A stretch of 64,000 bases of DNA from Tipula vernalis (Eukaryota; Arthropoda; Insecta; Diptera; Tipulidae). A model generated the notes under the pieces. It was not told the DNA's origin. It worked only from the letters and a program-made list of their open reading frames with translations, and did not search any database. Positions 40,475 through 50,757 of this stretch are shown here, piece by piece. Position numbers and translations under genes: made by a program. Each line of letters starts with the position of its first letter. Positions within the stretch are counted from its first letter, which is position 1. The stretch is taken from assembly GCA_958295665.1 (NCBI GenBank), contig OY282560.1:261378641-261442640 (forward strand), given 5' to 3'.

Positions 40475-40727
40475 ATTAAAGATAAAATTTCTATAAATTA
40501 GTAAAAAAAAATTAAAAAATTAGTGTTAAATTTATTCCATTAATCAACGTATTTTGAATATTTTGGCATTTTTCGGAGTTTCCCCCTAAATTGCAGGTAA
40601 CTTTTTTTTCTTCAAAAAATTAGGTCATACATGTATTAAAAATGATACAATAAGCCAATTGCTTTTAGTAAAAAAAGACTCCAATTTGTAATAAAATATG
40701 TTTGCCCAATTTTTTTTCCCGGCACTA

Positions 40728-42459
40728 CATATATTAACTGGTAATCCAGAGCATCTATGGCAATCAAACATTTTTGGGGAATTGGGAGTTTTGGGCTGTC
40801 TGGTTTGCCAGTAGTCAGTTGGTTCACGGTACATCCTTAAAATTCTGCTAATACTTTATTCCCCGCAAATCAAAGCCCCGGTCAAACCGGTAAGGTTGGC
40901 GCTGAGAAATGCTGGTTAACATCAAAGAATAATTTGTTTTGAAGCAAGACTTTAAAGACTCTATTTCAGTTTGCACCACAAATACCAAGAATAAATTAAA
41001 TAAAAATATCAGACCATCAGCTCTGCTTGTTCTATTATTCTGCTGCCTACCTTTAAAGGATAAGATAGTGTACCTGATTGGTATGAAACAAGTAAATAGT
41101 TTATTTATCCTTCAGATTTCCTTTAGATTTAGATCCGTCCATTCCAACTCCACAAATCAATTGCGCTCTTTGAAGGCGAATTCGAAATTATATTTGCACA
41201 CAATGGAGTGAGTTAAAATTGTCCAATTACAACCTGTACAAATGTACCCTACTTGGAACCAACGCAACGGGAACATAACATAATCTGTGTAACGAATCCT
41301 TCAGTTAGAACGGAATGAGAATAATTTGAATTTCCATTCCCACTATAGTTCCAGTAAGCAAGGGGTTCCAAACTTCAGAAAGAATTAAGAATGTAAATGC
41401 TGCAATTTTCTCACGTTCTATTTCCTTTGTGTTCAAGGATAGAGACTTTATATTTATTAATCTGTGACGGGAAAGGCTTGAAGATGGTTCTGATATAATT
41501 GATAATAATAAATCTAGATTATGAAGGGAATAGCCGTAAGTGATATGAACTGGCTGATGTAAGGCAGTGTATAAATAATTGATTGGTGATGAGTTAAGGC
41601 TAATGTCGCATTCACAGGTACCTGAGGAGCCAGACAGCATTTCAGAAATTCAAGCATACCAGCGCAGAGTGAGGAACTTGATGGCTTCCTTAAACCTATC
41701 TTACTAATAAGTTATAATCCTATAATAATATGTTTCAGAGTTTAAATTTAAATAATTTCCGTTTGGGTTATTAACATTATTTAGAATAATTAACTTTGAT
41801 TTGGATTTATAGCGATACCTGAGCAACCGGACAAGGCTTTCAGAGCTAACTAATGACTACATAGTAGGTATCTGGAACCGGGTCAAGTCTATAATACTAA
41901 CATTCCTTTCCTATCCTATCTTTTTTTGTTATACGTAATGGGTGTACGGTGGGCCCGGGAGACAGGTTTGGGCTTGGTCGTACACTCCAGTCAACCAATT
42001 AATCAGGTAAATATATTTTAATTAACACATATTTCTTAATTAAGAATTGAATAAAAAAAACATTAAAAAAAAAAATTCATTTTTATTGTACATAAGTATT
42101 TTCAACAAAATGAGTTTATAAGTTATGTCAAAAATTGCTATTGCCTTCTGCGGCGACCGTCACAGAATCATAAATCCATATTGCATTTGCCGGTTTGCTC
42201 TGTTTATTAACATTTTTAAACCACAAACTATCTAATTAATTAACCCAAAAAAATCACAATATATCTAACTATGTTTAAAAAAAACACAGAACGCATTAAA
42301 AAACTGTTAGATATACGTCAACAAAAACTTTAAAATTACAGCGTCACCAACTTAAAACGTAATGAAAATTGTCATAAACAACAAAACTACATACTTATAG
42401 TGGCTGATCTTGAAGCTTTGAAGCTTTTCCATTAAAAAAGGCGTTTTATGAGGTCAGTG
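40728..42459. other. No gene recognised; possible old retroposon debris
   Basis: No protein was recognised in frames such as 40939-41211 (+) or 41305-41640 (-). Two stretches share ACCTGAG...CC(A/G)GACA...TTTCAGA (near 41620 and 41818). A GC-richer piece at 41935-41990 has a 7-bp stem (GTGTACG / CGTACAC). These may be remnants of a non-coding repeat, but the signal is weak. Confidence 0.4.
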
Positions 42460-42460
42460 A

Positions 42461-42470
42461 TTTATTTATT
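42461..42470 (-). promoter_or_regulatory. Polyadenylation signals of the I-EGF gene
   Basis: On the minus strand two overlapping AATAAA hexamers lie about 90-100 bp after the stop codon of the gene at 42560-43128, a normal distance for 3'-end formation. Confidence 0.6.
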
Positions 42471-42559
42471 GGTACGTTAATCTTTAAATACATAATTGTT
42501 GGTTATACAAATTTAGTACTCCATGAATCAAACATTTACTGCATCATGGTCATCAAATC

Positions 42560-43128
42560 TTACAGGGTCTTGTTAACTTTTACTTCTTCGATCATTGATA
42601 AGCATTGTGGGCCGGAAAATCCGCTAAAGCAACTAAACCAATTAAATATGCATTATTTTTAAAAATGTATTATTATATTTAAAAAATAAATCCTTACCTG
42701 CACTTTCCACAATTACATACTCCATGCCCGGAACATATTTTAGGTTCTGATCCTTCAGATACGATTGATTTGCAAGCATCAATCGTCGTTGGACATTCAC
42801 AAACTGCTCCAGTTCGCCCTTTGGCACAATGACATTTACCACAATAGCAATAGCCATTTTCTAAGCCCGAGCATAATTCACCATCGTGACGATCGCATGT
42901 AAAATTATCACATTGACAGTACCTACCTGTATATATCTCGTCTGGCCGTTCACGTTTATTACAGATACAATAACCTGCCGACAGAGAAAAACCACTATTT
43001 ATATTTATTTTACATGTTCCTCGGCCAGAACATTCTATTTTTGAACCGGGCTCACTACAATGATTTGATTTGGCGTAATGGATCATTAATCCAAGACAAA
43101 ATACTGTGACTAGGTGAGATGCGAACAT
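42560..43128 (-). CDS. Secreted protein of integrin-beta-type EGF repeats (two exons)
   Basis: Exon 1 runs from ATG at 43128 to 42698 and ends at a consensus donor (CAG|GTAAGG). The intron is 65 bp (42633-42697) and ends TTTAG. Exon 2 runs 42632-42560 to TAA. Joining them keeps the frame and completes the last repeat (CGKC-S-CFSGFSGPQC). The product is 167 residues. Residues 1-21 (MFASHLVTVFCLGLMIHYAKS) form a signal peptide. Cys-rich I-EGF modules follow: CSGRGTC near 34, CDNFTCDRHDGELCSG near 71-90, GYCYCGKCHC, and CSGHGVCNCGKC near 132-143. These correspond to the I-EGF stalk of integrin beta chains. No ligand-binding domain, transmembrane helix or cytoplasmic tail is present, so it is predicted to be extracellular. 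N-glycosylation sites are possible at NFT and near the end at NKT. It could be an ITGBL1-like secreted protein or a truncated duplicate of an integrin beta gene; intact splice sites and frame favour a working gene. An additional 5' exon cannot be excluded. A decayed relative lies at 44720-44906. Confidence 0.85.
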
Positions 43129-43882
43129 GTTGAATTCAATAAACTAATATGGGATATAGTACAATATATTATTCTCACTATCTGTTTTGGCCCTTGATCC
43201 CATGAAATAATTTTAAAATTTCTGTTTTAATTCATCTTACCATTTGACCTGGAATAAACGAACAATTTCTATTTGGATTGATAAGCTCGGATGGTTTATC
43301 AAATATTTTGTAATATTTTTAGATTATTTTATTTCAAAAATAAAATTAAAATGAAATTATTATTTCATTCTGTCCGTATGTTTAGATGTTATTTTTTATA
43401 AGTGCGGATTTAAAGTGGACGGGTCTACATAAGAAAGAAGAAAAAATGAAGCGATGAAAAAAATAGTAAACCTGTTTTTTACAGAACTTAGAGAAAACTC
43501 TTCTAGAGGAGAGGGTAGATTTTTCTCTAAATTAGTAAGTTTCTTTATTAAATAAGCAAATAAATGGGCCTTGGAGTAAATAATGTGTAGTCATTCAAGC
43601 ACCCGAACCTTTGAATAAATCAAAAAGACCACGTTTACATGCAAACCATAAAGATCTCTATAAGAATGGCTTTTTAACAACGTTCTGAATTTTTTATGAT
43701 TTTTTTGATGTAGATTTTCTGTTGTTCAATAAATTAATGCTTTAATAGTGTGTTTATTAAATCTAAGATCGTATTATTAACTTTTTCTTCAACTTTCGGT
43801 AAAACAATATGATCCGAAAAACTCATCGGCAATTTATTAAAATGAAAAATATAAAATAATTTGTAAAATGTTTAAAGAAAAC
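43129..43882. other. Upstream flank of the I-EGF gene, no other gene seen
   Basis: AT-rich DNA. It probably contains the promoter of the minus-strand gene, but I cannot identify a convincing TATA box or initiator. Confidence 0.4.
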
Positions 43883-44648
43883 ATATTACTTGTATATGGT
43901 GGTTTGGCGTCTATTGGAGGGGGGACCAAAGTTGAGTAGATTAATCTACCACCTCCGTAACCTTCCAGTAGGGTGCGCATCACGTGAGCTGTTCTGGTCT
44001 TGTCATTAGGCAGCTGCGTGATGGGTACAATTGTGTAAGGGGTAACCTGTTCACAATTCGCAAGTATACATGCTGCCTCCTCGTGGCAACCACTGGTAAC
44101 TAAGGCCATTTGGCACAGGCTAATGTACGGCGCTAAAGAAGAAAACCTTGACAAAAAACCCTAATCTAAGATGGAACAGCATATGCCGATGAATGAATGG
44201 CTAACAGATTAATCAGTTCAAAGTATGTGGACTCTGGATACCAGACACCCTCCAGTTTTATTTAGCCTTCCTGTAGTAAAGCTGGGTGACCTACAGGCGA
44301 TTTGCAATTCCCAGCAACTCGTAAGAGTTAAATCAAACGGAATACGGGGCAGGAGTAGGAATATACGGGAGTGGGACAACCCTCTCGAAGTCCTTGGGCT
44401 CCAATGCTACCGTCTTTCTAGCGGAACTACATGATGTAGTAAATATCTAGGAGGGAGAGCAATAAGCCCAGATATTATGTATCACGTACCGGGAGACAGT
44501 ATTGTCAGGTTCATTAAGAACCAGAATATTGACTGGACGGATAATTAACCAGGGTCCAGCACAATAGATCTTTTAGGTCGCAGTGCGAGGTGGCTGATCG
44601 CCCGCATGGCCCTCCAATTATAATAAAAAATAAATATTACTTGTATAT
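43883..44648 (+). mobile_element. Unidentified retroposon-like insertion with 15-bp target duplication
   Basis: ATATTACTTGTATAT occurs exactly at 43883-43897 and 44634-44648. The 736 bp between them are clearly GC-richer than the neighbourhood, start GGTGGTTTGGCGTCTATTGG and end in an A-rich tail (AATTATAATAAAAAATAA). Long target duplication plus A-rich tail is the signature of target-primed retrotransposition, with the + strand as sense. I found no reverse transcriptase and no tRNA-type A and B boxes. It may be a 5'-truncated LINE end or a SINE-like element. It sits between the I-EGF gene and its decayed paralogue. Confidence 0.75.
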
Positions 44649-44719
44649 TATTACATAAAATAAAAAGGGTTAGATAAAAATTAATATCTTATGTACATTT
44701 AATACAAGTACAGATAACA

Positions 44720-44906
44720 TGTGCGTTTTAGGATCCGAACCTTCAGGTACCGGTGGTTCACATGTGTAGATGGCCGTGCGCATTCACCAGTTTGCCCATA
44801 TTCATAATATTGACATTGACCACAGCTATAATAACCATAGCCCAATCCCGAGTATATTTTGCCATCGTAACGTCATATATTTTTTGAATGTCAATGTTAT
44901 CATACA
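44720..44906 (-). pseudogene. Decayed I-EGF paralogue
   Basis: The minus strand reads YDNID...RYDGKIYSGLGYGYYSCGQC and then QTGECARPST. After a one-base frameshift it continues CEPPVPEGSDPK. This aligns with CDNFTCDRHDGELCSGLENG, YCYCGKC, RTGAVCECPTT and SEGSEPK of the intact gene at 42560-43128. Several disulphide cysteines are lost (LCSG to IYSG, YCYC to YYSC), which would prevent folding. No exon 1 start or splice sites could be placed. It is best explained as a tandem duplicate that lost function. Confidence 0.75.
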
Positions 44907-44908
44907 GC

Positions 44909-44953
44909 AAAATGCAGTATTTACTTTAAGTAAAGCAGTAAATACTGCATTTT
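44909..44953. repeat. Perfect hairpin, 17-bp stem
   Basis: AAAATGCAGTATTTACT (44909-44925) pairs perfectly with AGTAAATACTGCATTTT (44937-44953) across an 11-nt loop. It directly adjoins the decayed I-EGF paralogue. Confidence 0.8.
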
Positions 44954-45370
44954 ACCGTATTCCTCAATACAGGGAATTGAGAATTTGTAATCATTAATTG
45001 AATATTGTTTGTTGAATCTTTAAAGTGGATCTCCAAAAAATATTGTTTATGTTTTTAAAATTTGCTGATGATTATGATCGGCGAACGATAAACAAATCTA
45101 TGCTGTTGCAGTGTAAACGAATTCAATGTACAAATAACACCGCATAAAGGGACCTACAGCCATTCGTACTCGGTTTAGATACTGTGTAACGTAGGAAGTT
45201 AAAAGCGAACTGGGAAAGAGTTAGGAATGCCGTGAGCCAAAGAAAAGATTGCTATGGTAGTAATACATAAAAAATAACATGTTTTTCATTTTGGTACGTG
45301 ATTAAACACTTTTTTTTTATTTTGAAATAAAAAGTCTCGAACGTAAAGAATAGATTTATTATACTATATA
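44954..45370. other. No gene seen
   Basis: AT-rich sequence with no recognised feature. Confidence 0.5.
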
Positions 45371-45831
45371 TTTTGTCTATAAAAAGCCGAAAGAATCTTA
45401 TTGATTTAATACAGATAAACTTTCTCTTTCTATTATTTGTGTAGGCATAAAACACACAGAAATGAGAGTTTTCCTTGAGTTTTTGATTTGGTGAATTTTT
45501 ATAATACGCTAAGTCAATGCGTTCTTGCCTCATACGTAATGTATGAAGTTAGAATGGTATTTTTGTAGTTTGGTCGTAGCTACCTGATGAGTAAACCGAA
45601 CTTTTTGTTTGTACGAACTCGTCAGTACGAAACCAAACTACCACACAGAAAGCTCAAGGAAAGTTTTCGTTTTTTGCAGTCGATACACTTTGTATTGATT
45701 TCTACTTTTTTCTGGTAGATATATTTATAAATGATTGACCTCTTCATTTTTTCTGATTAACAAGTCGAAATTGTTGTGAATGCCTTAATTTTTAATACAT
45801 TTTGTCTATAAAAAGCCGAAAGAATCTTATT
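45371..45831. repeat. Dispersed repeat, copy B, hammerhead-like, with flanking 32-bp direct repeats
   Basis: A 32-bp sequence beginning TTTTGTCTATAAAAAGCCGA is repeated exactly at 45371-45402 and 45800-45831, 429 bp apart. Between them, 45461-45690 matches the dispersed repeat at 22500-22720. GTAGTTTGGT (45565-45574) pairs perfectly with ACCAAACTAC (45632-45641). It is followed by C, GTAGCTAC, CTGATGAG (45584-45591) and, after 37 nt, GAAA (45629-45632). That is the order and core sequence of a type III hammerhead ribozyme with GUC cleavage triplet. Stem I could form only two pairs and stem II about three. The bases also fold as a simpler imperfect hairpin. Flanking direct repeats could reflect a tandemly arranged or LTR-like unit. 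Confidence 0.55.
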
Positions 45832-46892
45832 CAATAATATATTGAATTAAAGTATGCTGATATATTTGCAATAATATTGATTGCCGGAGGGTTGGTTTGG
45901 TTAACTGAGTTGACGGATAGATTTTAATGCCTGGTTGCACAAAGAAGCTCCAATCTCTGGGTAATTAATAGTTCAACGTAAGTTGCTTATACATTATTTT
46001 GCTTACAAAGTATAATTTTACCTTTTGTTAAACATTTTTGAACGAAATTGGGCTTGGGCGGCTTCTTTGAATTTTTATTGCGAAACAAACCCCAGTACCA
46101 TAAAATAAGAAAACTGGAATCGCGGCTGACATAATATTCTTTATTTTCTAGGCTGACACATTATTCTACAACGACAGTGACTTTCTGGAATGTTTGCTAA
46201 CAAACCATTTATAGGTAGTAAAAAACGATTCTGAAAAGAAAAATATTTTTACAGTGATCGAAGCCTTTAATTGATATGACATGGTTCTATTTAGCCTACG
46301 AAATTTTGCTTATCATGTTTATGCGGATCATGTGCTATCAATAATAATGTTACTTGAAAGGCTATAAAGTAAGTGTTGTTAGATGAGCTATTAACACAGA
46401 CCAGTTTATTGAACTTTTGTACAGAAAACGGAGCAAAAAGCTATGTGAATTATCGATTTAAAATCTGCAAGATTTTTTCACGTAACTGTCACATTGGCCT
46501 TTCACGATTTTAATAACAATATTGATTGCGTTAAAGTTTACACCGATTATTTAGGTCAGTCCAATCTCTCTCTATCAATTCATTCACGTTATTGAACAAG
46601 CAATATGCTCTTCAATTAATAAAATCGGTCATTTGGCACTCTTATTGGTAAGCGCTATCCTTCAGCCAGCGATGTATGTTACACTGAATCATCAATGTAC
46701 CATGCTTTATTAGAACCTAAATGTTCACTTCATCTGTGAACATGGAATTACGTATTTTCTTTAAATATACATTAAAGATTATAACATTTTGCTTAGTTTA
46801 CAATTCAAGTAAATTAACATGTGTCACAAATTTACTTTTCTTCGTATGCATATAATATTACTTCCTATCCGTATGCATATAATATTACTTCC
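45832..46892. other. No gene seen; short duplication at the right edge
   Basis: AT-rich sequence. Just before the LTR, CGTATGCATATAATATTACT followed by TCCT occurs twice in tandem (46844 and 46871). Nothing else is recognisable. Confidence 0.5.
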
Positions 46893-47179
46893 TGTCGAGT
46901 ACAACAACAACATCTGTATTCAAATGATTCTAATTACATGAATATCATATATTATAGCATATAAACAACATTATAAAAACTAATTATTAAGCATTTTATG
47001 AATTTGTATATAAACTCGAAATTAATTAATAATAAAGCAGAATAAACTTAATCACCAAACGTGTAGTTTCTAATTCTCCGTTTAATTACACCCCACCAGC
47101 GGTAATTTAATTAGACAAATTCGTTAATCAAACAAACGCTTAGCCTTACAACCTAAGCACAGTATTTGCTGGATTAACA
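46893..47179 (+). repeat. Putative 5' LTR of the BEL/Pao element
   Basis: The segment begins TGTCGAG and ends TTAACA (TG...CA), one base before the primer-binding site. It contains a TATA box (TATATAA, 47007-47013) and AATAAA signals at 47031 and 47041, the order expected for U3 and R. The right end is well placed by the primer site. The left end is inferred, because the matching 3' LTR is missing. Confidence 0.5.
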
Positions 47180-47180
47180 T

Positions 47181-47194
47181 TGGTCCTTCGAGCC
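47181..47194 (+). promoter_or_regulatory. Primer-binding site, tRNA-Tyr type
   Basis: TGGTCCTTCGAGCC is complementary to the 3' end of insect tRNA-Tyr (acceptor ...TCGAAGGA plus CCA). Retroelements use such a site to prime minus-strand DNA. It stands right after the putative LTR. Confidence 0.75.
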
Positions 47195-47213
47195 ATTAAA
47201 ACTGGCAACAACC

Positions 47214-47349
47214 AAATACGTCAATCAACAACCGACGGGATATTTATCAAATACGTCAATCAACAACCGACGGGATATTTATCAAATACGTCAATCAACA
47301 ACCGGCGGGATATCTATCAAATACGTCAATCAACAACCGGCGGATATCC
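47214..47349 (+). repeat. Four tandem copies of a 35-bp unit in the element leader
   Basis: AAATACGTCAATCAACAACC starts at 47214, 47249, 47284 and 47319, exactly 35 bp apart, and is followed each time by G(A/G)CGG(G)ATAT. The array sits between primer site and gag start, in the untranslated leader. Confidence 0.9.
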
Positions 47350-47423
47350 AAACAACTGCACCGTGAAGCAGACACCCGTTGTTCCACTAACTAGCCGCAA
47401 CTTAGTCAATTACAACTATAGGC

Positions 47424-50400
47424 ATGGAACAGCTATTGCAGAAACAAAAGCAAAAGACAGAAGAAATAGAGCAGCTCATCACAAACTATAAAAAAGATGG
47501 AGCAATACGAAAAACGAAGACATATCTGGAGAAAAAAATAGCAGCTTTGAAGAAGATATACAAAGAGTACATCGATGACGACAATTTAATCAGAGAACTC
47601 CAACCACCACTGAAGTCAACAGATCAGTACTACAAGGATAGGCAAAATGTGGCAGATAATTACCAAAAAATTATGGAGGAAATGCGACAACGCCTAAACG
47701 ATCCGGGGCTGCCATCCACACCACTTCCAACAGCAGATGCAGCAATCAATTTCAAAGAACTCAGCATCACCCCAGCTATAGACCAAAGCAATACATGTAG
47801 AAACAGTAACGGATCTCACCACAGAAGCATTTATTGCGGCCCTTAAAAGGTTCACATCCAGGCGTGGATTATGTACTCACATATATAGTGACAACGGTAC
47901 GAATTTTATTGGAGCTAATAATCAGCTAAAAAGGATACAAAAAACAGCTAACTTCAGCGATATTGTCGCTCAACAATTAGCAACAGAGGGAATAACTTGG
48001 CATTTTCAACCACCTGCATCATCCCATTTTGGTGGGCTATGGGAAGCTGGTGTCAAATCAGTGAAGACCCACCTAAAAAAGATCATGGGAAATGCAACAT
48101 ATGCCTGGAGGCGACTGAGGATGATGAAACAACAACAAAATACTTCATAGATGAATACTACGACACAATACGAAAAGCGTATGACGAAATAGTAGTAGAG
48201 GTGATCATGAAGAACAAACAATATAAAGCCGGCAGTAATCGACCGGCAGAAATTAAGCTTCCCGAAATACAAATACCCCACTTTAATGGAGAATACATGA
48301 AATGGATGGCATTTCATGATGTCTTTGAACAACTAGTGCACAACAATCAAGCACTTAACAACACACACAAGATTAATTATCTAAAGACCTACATTGGAGG
48401 TCAAGCAGCCAGGCTGATAAATCACCTACAATCCGTGGGAGAAAACTATGAACCCGCATGGGACATAATCAAAACAAGATACGATAATCGCAGGATGAAC
48501 GTAAACAAATACATTCATACCTTGATGGCACAACCAACAATAAATACCGAATCCGCACCAGCCATAAGAGGATTATACGACACGACCAGAGAATGTTTAC
48601 ATGCAATCAAGCACCTAGGAATCAACACTGATTCTTGGGATCAAATAGTGATATACGTATTGGCCAAAAAACTGGATCACGAATCCCTGAGAGCATACGA
48701 GATGTCACTAGAGAATCCAAGAGAAATTCAAACTCTTGAAAATTTCATGAAGTTCCTTGAATCGCGTTTTACGTCATTAGAAGCAGTTTATCGAGAAAAA
48801 TCTTCAAGCTTTCGTAAACCAGCAACTACTACAAAAACATCTCTATTGACAACGAGTCCAACCAAAGCCTGCGTTGTCTGCAACCAAAGCCATCATCTTG
48901 CAGATTGTTCTAAATTTAAAGCAATGAACATTCTTGACAAAAATCAGCTGGTATCATTATTGCAACTATGTAGAAGGTGTCTTAAAAGCGACCACGCGTT
49001 AGCCGAATGTAAGGCTAATACATCATGTCAACAATGCAAAGGACGACATCACCAGCTACTACACAATAAGATGATTGGATCAATAACAACCAAACCCGGA
49101 TCAGCAAACAACAGTAATACTACATTACACGCTAGTACAAATGACGCGTACATTCTCTTACCAACCGCACTAGTAAGGGCAACAACTAAGAATGGGCAAG
49201 ACTGTCATTTACGTGCCATTATAGATCCTTGTTCACAAGCCACGTTCATCACTTCAAACGCAGTAAACAGACTACAAACAAAAACGTGTAGCACAGAATT
49301 GCACGTCACTGGCATTTGCGCAAACAACAAAGAAATAATCAAAAAGGCTGCTAAACTATCAATTATGCCTCAATTTCAATCGAGGTATAACCTGGAAATA
49401 GAAGCTTACGTAGTGAATAAAATTACAGACAATCAACCACGGAGAACAATAACAAGCCAGACTTGGAAAAATCTACCTCAGTTGGCCGATCCTAACTTCC
49501 ACACGTCAGCACCGATAGACTTACTTATTGGTGCAGATTACTATGCCGATATAGTATTACCGGATATAATAAAAATAAACAATCAACAACCAATTGCTCA
49601 ACGTACAAGGTTTGGGTGGATAATATTAGGAAGATCTAACAATTCACACTCAATAGACGAGCCGTTAACCAAAACCGTGGCAATCACAACAAAGGAAAAT
49701 ACAACTGATGAAATTGAGAAAACCCTCAAGAAATTTTGGGAAATAGAGGAACTACATCCGCCGAGAAAACATACTACTGATGAAGAAGAATGTGAACAAC
49801 ATTTTCGAAACTCACACAAAAGAGAATCAGACGGTAGATACACTCTTAAAATTCCGTTCCAACAACAGGCAGACCTAGGAGATTCCAAAAGGATGGCAAC
49901 AGCAAGATTTCTCCAACTAGAAAGGCAACTCATGAAGAACAACGAATTAGCCACACAATACAAAGAATTCATACAAGAATATGAATATCTAGGACATATG
50001 AAGAAAATTCAACCAACAGAGTTGAACGAAGGAAAATATTACATGCCCCATCATGCGGTCCTCAAGCCATCAAGTACTACAACAAAGTTAAAAGTAGTTT
50101 TTGACGCGTCCGCCAAAACAACCAACGGCCGGTCATTAAATGATGTAATGCATGTTGGTCCCAAAATACAACAAGACCTGTGGCATATCGTAATGAGATG
50201 GCGAAAGCACAAATATGTCTTCACGGCCGACATAGAGAAAATGTTTCGGCAGATTTGGATAAACAAGGAAGATAGAAACTTTCAACGAATTCTGTGGCGA
50301 AACTCGTCTTCAGAAAAGATTCAAGAGTACCAACTTAACACAGTAACATACGGAACAGCAGCTACCACTTATCTTGCAGTAAAAACTTTAAACCAGCTCG

Positions 50401-50757
50401 CAGAAGACGAAAGAAAGAACTTTCCTACGGCATGCAAGGTGTTACAAAAAGATTTCTACGTCGATGATCTCATGACAGGCTGCGACACAATCAAAGAAGC
50501 ATCAGCCATTCAAATCCAACTAACGTAACTACTTCAAAAAGGAGGCTTTAATTTAAGAAAATGGGCAAGCAACCAAACACAGCTCTTAATCAACGTAGCC
50601 GACAGAGAACTAACAGAATCACATAAAATTGAAATCGATCAAAGCATAAAAGCCCTTGGTCTTTTTTGGAAACCTAAAGCGGATGTATTTGAGTTTAATA
50701 TAAACGTACCAATTCCAAGTGGCAAGTTGACGAAGCGAATTATTCTCTCGTCTAGAT
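47424..50757 (+). pseudogene. BEL/Pao gag-pol, rearranged and 3'-truncated
   Basis: BEL/Pao elements are LTR retrotransposons encoding one Gag-Pol polyprotein. Gag starts at 47424 (MEQLLQKQKQKTEEIEQL, coiled-coil-like). It is interrupted at about 47788-48105 by integrase sequence and resumes in the same frame as LEATEDDETTTKYF. The long frame to 50528 then shows the DUF1759 capsid-like region (LPEIQIPHFNGEYMKW) and zinc knuckles (CVVCNQSHHLADC near 48868, CRRCLKSDHALAEC and CQQCKGRHH near 49000). Next come the aspartic protease region (AIIDPCSQATFIT near 49217) and the reverse transcriptase (VVFDASA, FTADIEKMF, and catalytic FYVDDL at about 50455). TAA at 50526 interrupts the frame, which continues as LLQKGGFNLRKWASN to LTKRIILSS at about 50752. 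There the element breaks off: RNase H, most of integrase and the 3' LTR are absent. Confidence 0.92.
47788..48105 (+). pseudogene. Integrase fragment embedded in gag
   Basis: In the frame starting at 47788 the translation reads AIHVETVTDLTTEAFIAALK, SRRGLCTHIYSDNGTNF, GITWHFQPPASSHFGGLW and EAGVKSVKTHLKKIMGNAT. This is the catalytic core of a BEL/Pao integrase, with the Asp of SDNGTNF and the downstream region up to the end of the core. It normally lies some 3 kb downstream in pol. Here it separates two parts of gag that share another frame. The piece is about 318 bp, a multiple of three, so gag frames match on both sides. It is open throughout. Template switching during reverse transcription or a recombination event is the likely cause. 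Confidence 0.9.

Larger units (their letters stand above)
38103..40727 (+). mobile_element. Tc1-like transposon, copy 2, interrupted by an hAT MITE
   Basis: The left end CAGTGCTGGGGGAAAAAAAT and the right end ...CCGGCACTA are the same long inverted repeats as in copy 1, with mutations in the right tip. Unlike copy 1 it keeps the 5' UTR and the N-terminal part of the transposase gene. At 39718-40474 it contains a complete hAT-type insertion. Without that insertion the element would be about 1.86 kb. Confidence 0.9.

Noticed and set aside
41305..41640. 111-codon minus-strand frame
   Set aside because: Low-complexity Leu/Ile/Ser composition, no recognisable domain, no exon signals that extend it.
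47180..47491. 103-codon frame over the leader repeats of the BEL/Pao element
   Set aside because: It translates the 35-bp non-coding repeats in shifting frames and overlaps the primer site; gag starts later at 47424.
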